NCBI RefSeq assembly: GCF_007954425.1
Contig: NZ_CP042345.1
Coordinates: 3,036,001 to 3,100,000, forward strand
Source of the DNA: Novosphingobium ginsenosidimutans
GTDB taxonomy: Bacteria > Pseudomonadota > Alphaproteobacteria > Sphingomonadales > Sphingomonadaceae
Direction of reading: 5' to 3'
Length of the DNA: 64,000 bases
Of the stretch, positions 57,707 through 64,000 are shown in pieces (within the stretch, counting starts at the first letter, position 1; every line of letters starts with the position of its first letter). The notes under the pieces are model-generated. The model saw only the letters and a list, made by a program, of their open reading frames with translations, was not told the origin of the DNA and made no database searches. The position numbers and the translations under genes were made by a program.

Positions 57707-58034
57707 GCAGGGCTCCGGGACGAGACGTCGGTAACAAATAGATTGTGCCCGAACGAGGCAAGGGCGATCTAAGCGAACAAGGCATACCCGTCTACTTGCC
57801 CGCTTATTGGCAGCGAACGGCATAGGTGCGTTTGCTGGTATACATGGGTCGCTGCTTGGAGGGGAAGAGGCATAGCTGCCTCAACATGGCTCTTCAGATA
57901 TGTTGGTGCTGCCTGTCTGAAATCACTTCCTAAAAAGTCTCCGGTACCAACTGCAAAAGGCTACGGGCCATGGTCCGGTAACTACCACTGATCCAAGTAG
58001 AAAAAATTCATGGTTCCGCATTACGGCCTTGAGC
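57707..58034. other. Intergenic region between divergent GST and GGDEF-EAL genes
   Basis: 328 bases, clearly more A/T-rich than the rest of the window towards its right end. It must carry both promoters. I see no open frame with a ribosome binding site, no RNA gene and no repeat. Confidence 0.5.
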
Positions 58035-60098
58035 ATGAGCAATCCGGTGGTTCATCCACAACCTGTCGAAAGCGGTCCGGTCCGATCCAGCCGGGGGTTG
58101 CTCCGTAAGCTATTTGGCCCAAGCCCTGCGCCCCAAACCGGCGATGGTTTCACGCAGGCATATGCGGAAAATCTCTCGCATCGCCTCCCGCTGGTTTACG
58201 TTGTGACGATGGTGAACATTGTCACCATGATGGTGACCTTCAGACAGTCTGCCCCTGCTGCCTTGGTATTCTGGCTGCCATTGCCGATGCTGGCCGCGCT
58301 GCTTGCCAGGGCCACGTACTGGCTACCGATTAATGTCCAGCGCCGATCATTGCCGCTCCTCAAAAGAGACATAGACAGACTACCATTGCTTGGGTCCGCG
58401 GTTTCACTCGGGCAGATCAGCTGGGTCTTGTCATTGTACCCTTATGGGGACCAACCCCAGCAAAGCTTGATCCATTATGTGACCGCTGTGACCTGTTTTA
58501 CTGGAATTCTTGGCCTCAGCCATTCTCCAAAAACTGCAATTCGAATGGCTCTAATTGGAATGCTGCCCGCAAGCGTCGTGTTCTTGTTACATGATCACCC
58601 CAATCGCGTCGCCATTGTCGGAGTTCAAACTGCAGTCTCGATCTTGCTCGTATTGATTACGGTCACCTACCACCGGGACTTCGTTTTCCTTGAGCAGTCG
58701 CGGCAACTTGCCGGTCGGCGCAAAAAGCAGTTTGCCAGCCTTGCTCTCAAGCATCGCACCTTGGCGATGCATGACCCTCTAACTGGCGCCCTTAATCGGC
58801 GGCGATTCCAAGAGTTGCTGGGGGAAGCACTGATCGGGCCGCCGTCTACACGTCCATGGCTGGCAATCCTGGACCTCAACGGGTTTAAATTGATTAACGA
58901 CACGCATGGCCACCCCGTAGGCGACCATATCCTGATGACTGTAAGTGACCGCATTGAGGCTAGTCGCGGCATCGTTACGTCCGGGCGCATGGGCGGGGAC
59001 GAGTTTGCAGTACTCTTGTCTGGCACGCTTTCACTCAGCGAAGTAAAATCGGAGCTGGAGGCGTTAGCCCAATCAATTGCCGAGCCAATTGCTTGGAATC
59101 AGCTGTGCTTGTCCGCGCAGACGTCAATTGGCGCTTACAAATGCGTGGGCGCAAGCATTAGCGCATGTTTCGAGCGTGCGGACTCGGCGCTCTATCGCGC
59201 GAAAGCTGGCGAAACCGGATGCATATCTGTTTTTACAGATGTGGATGAGGTGGGCCTTTTGGAGCGGCGCGAGATCGCGAAGGCATTCACAAGTGCAGAC
59301 TTCAAGAGCCAGCTAAAGCTGGTTTATCAGCCGATAGTGGACGTCGATACGGGCCGGGTCGTCACTCTGGAGGCGCTTGTTCGATGGTCTCGCGACGGTG
59401 ACACGCTACTTCCTCCTGCTGAATTCATTCGCTTGGCGGAAGCAACAGGGCGCATTGGTGAATTGACCGATCATGTTCTCGCAACCGCTCTTGATGAGTG
59501 CCCTGCGTGGAATTGGGGCTGCCGTTTGGCTATCAATCTGTCTGCCCACGATATTCTTCGCGACGACACATCTGACCGGATTGGTAAAATCATCGAGCAA
59601 TCGTCGGCACCAAACTCCAGTATCACCTTAGAGATAACTGAGACCGCATTGTTGTCCGACTACAGAAAAGCTGCTGCAAACCTAACTGCGCTCCGCGCAA
59701 TCGGGCTGCAAATCGCCCTTGACGATTTTGGAACGGGGCAATCCTCGCTTAGCCATGTTCATAACTTGCCGATTGACTGCCTCAAGGTTGACCAAAGCTT
59801 TGCGCGGGACCTGGTCGAGAACGAGCGTTCACGCGCGATCGTTGGAACCATTCTCAGCTTATCTCGCCATCTTGGGCTACAGTGCACGATCGAAGGCATC
59901 GAGAGCCTATCCCAGCAGGCTGTTGCCCGCAGCATTGGGGTTCGACAAATGCAAGGCTACCATTTCGGCAGGCCGGTCGACGCGGAAACAGCGCTACGGG
60001 GTTTGCAGGGGTCTGAAGTCGCGAAATTCGCCTTATCAGGGTTCAGTGACCTGGGTACCGTATTGAAGGACCGGCCAGGATTTGGTGGGCGCCAATAG
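58035..60098 (+). CDS. Membrane-anchored GGDEF-EAL cyclic-di-GMP protein
   Basis: 687 residues. Five to six membrane helices (about 50-215), then GGDEF (motif intact at 320-324) and EAL (EAL at 446-448). EAL metal and catalytic residues look complete: NLS, LEITE, DDFGTG, KVDQSF, EGIES, QGYHFGRP. The inhibitory RxxD site is not conserved (RGIV), so product inhibition is unlikely. It could make or break down c-di-GMP. Base composition and codon choice are less GC-biased than neighbours, suggesting later acquisition. Start ATG or the TTG two codons before; no clear ribosome binding site. Confidence 0.92.
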   Translation: MSNPVVHPQPVESGPVRSSRGLLRKLFGPSPAPQTGDGFTQAYAENLSHRLPLVYVVTMVNIVTMMVTFRQSAPAALVFWLPLPMLAALLARATYWLPINVQRRSLPLLKRDIDRLPLLGSAVSLGQISWVLSLYPYGDQPQQSLIHYVTAVTCFTGILGLSHSPKTAIRMALIGMLPASVVFLLHDHPNRVAIVGVQTAVSILLVLITVTYHRDFVFLEQSRQLAGRRKKQFASLALKHRTLAMHDPLTGALNRRRFQELLGEALIGPPSTRPWLAILDLNGFKLINDTHGHPVGDHILMTVSDRIEASRGIVTSGRMGGDEFAVLLSGTLSLSEVKSELEALAQSIAEPIAWNQLCLSAQTSIGAYKCVGASISACFERADSALYRAKAGETGCISVFTDVDEVGLLERREIAKAFTSADFKSQLKLVYQPIVDVDTGRVVTLEALVRWSRDGDTLLPPAEFIRLAEATGRIGELTDHVLATALDECPAWNWGCRLAINLSAHDILRDDTSDRIGKIIEQSSAPNSSITLEITETALLSDYRKAAANLTALRAIGLQIALDDFGTGQSSLSHVHNLPIDCLKVDQSFARDLVENERSRAIVGTILSLSRHLGLQCTIEGIESLSQQAVARSIGVRQMQGYHFGRPVDAETALRGLQGSEVAKFALSGFSDLGTVLKDRPGFGGRQ

Positions 60099-60262
60099 AT
60101 CGCGGACCATTCGGATTTTCAGCTTCTCGCCGCTTCAAAAGCCGCCATTCCGGACAGTCCAGCAAAGCCGCCACAAACCATTTTCCTACACACCCCCGCC
60201 TCGTGTAAGTGTTTCCCTCCGCAGGGGAATCCAACATTTTTCCAGCACGAGGAACCTGCCTG

Positions 60263-60645
60263 ATGTCTTCCCATTCGTCTGATGTGCCGCCCGTTGGCGC
60301 GGCACTGGCTGGGGTGTTTGCGGATTTGCGGCTATGCGAGTGTGAAATATCCCTCCACCATCTGCGATGGTCCCCCTCCCCGAGCATGCTCAGGGAGGAT
60401 CTTTGGCCTGCCGCTCCCCTCGCCCTTCGCGGCGGACTAGCCGCACGGCCTTTGCCGATCTGCCGCTGAAGAAGGGCGATCCGCTGCGGGGGTTCAAGCC
60501 TTATCGCCACAAGGCGCCGCTGAACCTGATGGCCGAGCGGCGGCGCGCGGCCGAGAAAGCGGTGGCGGAGAAAGAGGCGGCTGAGAAGGCGGAGCCTGAG
60601 GCGGGATGGCCGGCCCGGTCAAGCTGCGGCGATCAGAACCTCTAG
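60263..60645 (+). pseudogene. Small gene interrupted by a dispersed repeat
   Basis: A start at 60263 (MSSHSSDVPPVG) has GAGGAA 8 bases upstream and reads GAALAGVFADLRL, then enters the repeat at about 60350 and ends at 60469 with repeat-derived sequence. In another frame after the repeat, protein-like sequence resumes: FADLPLKKGDPLRGFKPYRHKAP, then an Ala/Glu/Lys helix (ERRRAAEKAVAEKEAAEKAEPE) to 60645. FADL occurs on both sides of the repeat. I read this as one small gene split by insertion. Family unknown. Confidence 0.45.
60350..60400 (+). repeat. Dispersed palindromic repeat
   Basis: Two adjacent hairpins: ACCATC-TGC-GATGGT (60357-60371) and CCTCCC-GAGC-AT-GCTC-GGGAGG with single unpaired bases (60375-60398). 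CCCTCCACCATC... followed by GGGAGGATC is a form I recall as widely repeated in sphingomonad intergenic regions. Confidence 0.65.
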
Positions 60646-61491
60646 CAGGGGGTTGGGGAACCGCCGCTCTGCCGTGACCCCGTAAAAGGTTTCCATGACA
60701 CCGGGCAGCTTGGCACATTCGACCAGTTCCCCGCTCGCAAGTTCGTCGCGCACGACAATCGGGGGCAGCGCGGCAAGACCGATGCCTTCGCGCGTCAGCA
60801 AGCGCATCATCGCCATGTCGTCAACCTCGGCCGCGATCTGTGGCTTGATCCCAAGCCGCGCTGCCATGGCATCGAAACTCATCCGCAGCGTGGACCCGGA
60901 CGTCGCCAGGATCACCGGGGTGCTGGCCAGGCGCTGCTCGATTGAAAGATCGCCAGCCAGCAGGGATGGAATGGCGATCAGGCTGATTGGCTGCTCATCA
61001 AGCTTGCGGACGATCAGGTTGCCAAGCGTGTCGGCCGGGGGTGGCTGGTTGGTCAGCACAATGTCGATCTGCAGATCTTCGAGCGCGTGGAACAGCTCTC
61101 CCGCGCTGCCGGACCGCACGATGACCTCAACATCGCTTCGACCCAGCAGCGGACGCAGGAACTTGAGCTGGAAGTTGCGGGACAAGGTGGCCAGCGAACC
61201 GACCCGCAGCACCCGCCGCTGGCGCTCGCCCTGTTGCAGTGTCGCGATCAGCTCGTCACCGCTGGTGAAGATGGAATTGGCATAGTCGAGCGCGATGCGG
61301 CCCGCTTCGGTAAGCAGCAGCGCGCGGCCGCGCCGCTCGAACAGTCGGTGGCCCAGGCGCTCTTCCAGCAGCCGGATCTGCGTGGAGACCGCAGACTGCG
61401 AGACATTCAGGGCAGTTGCAGCGCGCGTCAGGTTCCCATCGACGGCCACCGCATGGAAGTAGCGCAGGTGGTGATAGTTCAGCTCACTCAT
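60619..61491 (-). CDS. LysR family transcriptional regulator
   Basis: 290 residues. Helix-turn-helix LTRAATALNVSQSAVSTQIRLLEERLG (about 20-46), then the periplasmic-binding-like effector domain. Divergent from dabB with 104 bases between starts, so the likely target is the dab operon and itself; the position matches CbbR-type regulators of carbon-uptake genes. Its 3' end overlaps the remnant small gene by 27 bases. Confidence 0.9.
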   Translation of the reverse strand: MSELNYHHLRYFHAVAVDGNLTRAATALNVSQSAVSTQIRLLEERLGHRLFERRGRALLLTEAGRIALDYANSIFTSGDELIATLQQGERQRRVLRVGSLATLSRNFQLKFLRPLLGRSDVEVIVRSGSAGELFHALEDLQIDIVLTNQPPPADTLGNLIVRKLDEQPISLIAIPSLLAGDLSIEQRLASTPVILATSGSTLRMSFDAMAARLGIKPQIAAEVDDMAMMRLLTREGIGLAALPPIVVRDELASGELVECAKLPGVMETFYGVTAERRFPNPLLEVLIAAA

Positions 61492-61512
61492 ATGTTCACT
61501 TAAACAGAACGT

Positions 61513-61527
61513 ATTGTGCAAAACAAT
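61513..61527. promoter_or_regulatory. Candidate LysR operator (T-N11-A dyad)
   Basis: Perfect dyad ATTGT-N5-ACAAT containing T-N11-A, the LysR-family core, in the AT-rich gap between the regulator gene and dabB, 22 bases from the regulator start and about 70 before dabB. A second AT-rich half (TTTTTCTTGATAAAG) follows towards dabB, where the promoter would lie. Confidence 0.6.
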
Positions 61528-61595
61528 GTATTTTTCTTGATAAAGCCTAGCGCCTATCGGCCGTCCGACTGCTGCTTTCCTCTGTCGGAGCCTTC

Positions 61596-63155
61596 ATGAT
61601 CCACCCTTCCCTTCCGCTCGCCGCGCCGCTGCTGTTTGCGCTCGTCGCCGGGCTGGCCTGGCTCACGCCCGGCCGGCGCCCGCGTCTGCTGCTGGCTCAG
61701 GCCGAAGCGGCCGCCCTTGTCGCGATCGCGATATCAATCGCCAGCGTGGTGCAACTGGTTTCCACCGGATCGGCGACATCGGCGTTCATCGGCGCGGGCG
61801 GGATCGGCCTTTCGATCCGGCTCGATGCGGTAAGCGCCACGATGCTGGCCATGATCGCGACCATTGGCTGGGCGGTGCTGCGCTATTCGGCGAACTATCT
61901 TGACGGCGAAGCGCGCCAGGGCGCGTTCATCGGCTGGATGGCGGCGACGCTGGCCAATGTCCTGCTGTTCGTCCTGGCCGGCAACCTGGTGCAGCTGGTG
62001 GTGGCCTGGATCGCCACCAGCTTGTGTCTGCATCGCTTGCTGCTGTTCTATCCCGAACGGCTGCAGGCGATCCGCGGAGCGCGCAAGAAGTTCATCGTCG
62101 CCCGGATCAGCGACGCAGCCTTGGCGGGGGCCGCGGTCCTGCTGTGGCAAGCCTATGGCACGATCGATCTGGCGACGATCCAGGCCGATGCGCGCGGCGG
62201 CCTGGCGCCGGTTGGCGCACAGGTCGCGGCCGGCTTGCTTGCCATCGCCGCGGTACTCAAATCGGTGCAGTTCCCGACCCACGGCTGGCTGACCGAAGTG
62301 GTGGACACGCCCACGCCGGTTTCGGCCCTGCTGCATGCCGGCGTGGTCAACGGCGGCGGTTTCCTGCTGGTGCGGTTTGCGGACATCATGCTGCTTACGC
62401 CCGGCGTGCTGGCGGTGCTGGTCATGATTGGCGGCTTCACTGCGCTGCTGGGCGGATTGGCGATGCTGGGCCAACCGGCGGTCAAGAACTCGCTCGCCTG
62501 GTCGACCATCGCGCAGATGGGTTTCATGATCATGCAGTGCGGCCTTGCGCTGTTCCCGCTCGCGCTGCTGCACATCGTCGCGCACTCCTTCTACAAGGCC
62601 CATGCGTTCCTCTCATCGGGGACGGCGGTGGATGTTGTCGCGGCAATCCGCCGGCCGGGCCCAGTCGCCGTACCAAGCGGACGGAACGTTGCGGCGGCCT
62701 TTGCTCTGGCGCTGGCGATCTACGCCGCGATCGGGGCGCTGTTCGGCCTGGGTGACAAGCCGCCGCAAGCGATCGGCCTGGGCGCGATCCTGGTCTTCGG
62801 GGTGGCCTACCTCCTGGCGCAAGGCCTTGCCGACAAGGCGCCGCGCCAGCTGACCCGGCAGACTGCGCTCTATTCGACCCTCGCCTCGCTGGGCTACTTC
62901 GGCCTGCAGCGCGGATCCGAATGGCTGACCGCCGGAACGCTTCCGGCGACCCCGGCCCCCGGCCCGCTCGAATGGACGCTGCTGGCGCTTGCGGTTGCCA
63001 GCTTCGGCCTGACCGCGGTTGCCCAGGCGCTGTTCCCGCTCTGGGCGACGCACCCGGCCGCTTCGGGCCTGCGCGTCCACCTTTCCAACGGGCTTTACGC
63101 CAATGCCGTGTTCGACCGGCTGATCGGCAACTGGTCAACGCGGCTGCCGCGCTGA
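61596..63155 (+). CDS. dabB: DabB: NuoL/MrpA-like membrane subunit of the inorganic-carbon uptake complex
   Basis: 519 residues, about 14 membrane helices, related to NADH dehydrogenase subunit 5/MrpA cation channels (proton-conducting antiporter-like family). VLKSVQFPTHGWLTEVVDTPTPVSALLHAGVVNGGGFLLVRF is the family's central helix pair, with the channel Lys and His. Paired with the DUF2309 gene 25 bases downstream it forms a DabAB complex, in which the proton gradient drives trapping of CO2 as bicarbonate. Not part of complex I: no nuo genes are near. Confidence 0.88.
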   Translation: MIHPSLPLAAPLLFALVAGLAWLTPGRRPRLLLAQAEAAALVAIAISIASVVQLVSTGSATSAFIGAGGIGLSIRLDAVSATMLAMIATIGWAVLRYSANYLDGEARQGAFIGWMAATLANVLLFVLAGNLVQLVVAWIATSLCLHRLLLFYPERLQAIRGARKKFIVARISDAALAGAAVLLWQAYGTIDLATIQADARGGLAPVGAQVAAGLLAIAAVLKSVQFPTHGWLTEVVDTPTPVSALLHAGVVNGGGFLLVRFADIMLLTPGVLAVLVMIGGFTALLGGLAMLGQPAVKNSLAWSTIAQMGFMIMQCGLALFPLALLHIVAHSFYKAHAFLSSGTAVDVVAAIRRPGPVAVPSGRNVAAAFALALAIYAAIGALFGLGDKPPQAIGLGAILVFGVAYLLAQGLADKAPRQLTRQTALYSTLASLGYFGLQRGSEWLTAGTLPATPAPGPLEWTLLALAVASFGLTAVAQALFPLWATHPAASGLRVHLSNGLYANAVFDRLIGNWSTRLPR

Positions 63156-63180
63156 CCGATCGAAACAAGGACTCCATCCA

Positions 63181-64000
63181 ATGACAGCGCAGTTTTCCGC
63201 CGCCGCATTCGAGCCCATCGCCGTGACCACTGCAATTCGGGAAGCCATCGACCATGCCGTCCGGCAGGTGCCGCCGGCCTGGCCGCTGGCCTCTTCGGTC
63301 GCGGTCAATCCGTTCCTTGGCCAGACGGGCGAGACGCTTGCCGACGCCGCTGCGCGGCTCCGCAAGGTTGGCGGCGTGCCGGTGACCATGCCGCGCGACT
63401 GGTACCGCGAACGGATCGCCAATGGGTCCATCACCGAGGCCGATCTTGCCGCCGCGCTGGCTGCATCACGCCACCCGGCCAAGCCCGCCAACCTTGCTGA
63501 ATTGCAGGCGGCGATTGCGCTTGATCGGCCCGCACCGGCGGCATTGGCCAACGTTGCCGAGCTTGCAGCCAAGGCCAGCGGCACCGACTGGCCGGGCATT
63601 GTGGCCGACCGCATGGGATCATGGCTGGCTGGCTATTTCGACGAAGGTCAGGCGTTGTGGCCGGTGATCCGCGGCCACTCCGCATGGGCTGCCTGGCGGT
63701 CCAATGCGACCCATGACCTGACCCCCGAGATCATGGGGCTGCATGGCTTTGCCCGGATCGTGGCCGAGGCGCCGCAGGATCCGCTGGCCTTGATAGGCCG
63801 CGCGGTGAACACGCTGGACCTCGATGAAGCGGCGCTGGCCAGCTACTTTCACCAGCTGCTCCTTACGCTTGGCGGCTGGGCGCAATATGCGCGGTACAAG
63901 CTCTGGCAGGCGGAACTGCGGGGCGACACCGATATGACCCTGGCCGATCTGCTGGCCATCCGCTTGCTGTGGGAAGAATCGCTCTATCTCCAGCACCAGA
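63181..64000 (+). CDS. dabA: DabA (DUF2309/UPF0753), 5' part
   Basis: First 273 residues of a protein usually 800-1000 long; it runs off the window. WPLASSVAVNPFLGQTGETL is the typical DUF2309 start, followed by MPRDWYRERIANG and GWAQYARYKLWQAE. DabA is a zinc enzyme resembling beta-carbonic anhydrase, active in the DabAB complex; its Cys/Asp/His ligands lie beyond the edge. ATG follows CAAGGA. Same operon as dabB. Confidence 0.88.
   Translation, partial: MTAQFSAAAFEPIAVTTAIREAIDHAVRQVPPAWPLASSVAVNPFLGQTGETLADAAARLRKVGGVPVTMPRDWYRERIANGSITEADLAAALAASRHPAKPANLAELQAAIALDRPAPAALANVAELAAKASGTDWPGIVADRMGSWLAGYFDEGQALWPVIRGHSAWAAWRSNATHDLTPEIMGLHGFARIVAEAPQDPLALIGRAVNTLDLDEAALASYFHQLLLTLGGWAQYARYKLWQAELRGDTDMTLADLLAIRLLWEESLYLQHQ

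Noticed and set aside
61596..63155. NuoL subunit of complex I
   Set aside because: No other nuo genes are near, and the downstream partner is DUF2309, which defines the DabAB pair.

Overview
The window is GC-rich alphaproteobacterial chromosome, most likely from a sphingomonad (Novosphingobium/Sphingomonas/Erythrobacter-like). Pointers are the intact S10-spc-alpha ribosomal cluster, a short-form HisG, a membrane H+-pyrophosphatase, several exported S9 peptidases, a TonB-dependent receptor, an arginine/glycine-rich N-terminus on ribosomal protein S5, and many GTG starts and ATGA overlaps. No rRNA, tRNA, CRISPR array, prophage or complete insertion sequence was seen.

Layout. 0-5.3 kb: SRPBCC protein, J-domain protein, then a tightly packed BolA-pirin-SDR-epoxide-hydrolase-LtrA run. 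5.3-10.2 kb: DUF2332 protein, then hisG-hisD-nusB and thiL. A DUF559 endonuclease-like gene lies between two inverted copies of a ~70-bp repeat and fills the whole nusB-thiL gap. 10.2-16 kb: desaturase with a small membrane protein, hppA and an exported S9 peptidase. 16-23 kb: FemAB-like acetyltransferase with a JmjC-like cupin protein, TesB thioesterase, serine hydrolase, a heme-oxygenase-like diiron protein, uvrC. 23.3-28.8 kb: a second S9 peptidase and a lipid operon (WS/DGAT acyltransferase and two lipases). 28.8-32.3 kb: two paralogous secreted proteins, one with its ribosome binding site buried in a long hairpin, and a prolyl oligopeptidase.

32.4-56.4 kb is a long minus-strand translation block. 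In transcription order it holds rpsL-rpsG-fusA, a TonB receptor and GNAT gene, tuf, an HNH gene, then rpsJ through rplO, secY, adk, an exported SRPBCC protein, rpsM, rpsK, rpoA and rplQ. Terminator-like hairpins and candidate promoters cut it into sub-operons. S12 carries arginine at position 88, where lysine is usual, a substitution tied to streptomycin resistance elsewhere. 56.8-60.1 kb holds a GST-like protein and a GGDEF-EAL protein of less GC-rich composition. 60.3-64 kb holds a small gene broken by a dispersed repeat, then a LysR regulator divergent from dabB-dabA, an energy-coupled inorganic-carbon uptake complex; dabA runs off the window.

The most unusual items are the repeat-flanked DUF559 gene, the hairpin covering the ribosome binding site at 30.05 kb, the lysine-rich tail on the WS/DGAT enzyme, the hairpin-packed rpsJ-rplC gap, the T-N11-A dyad between the LysR gene and dabB, and native Arg88 in S12.
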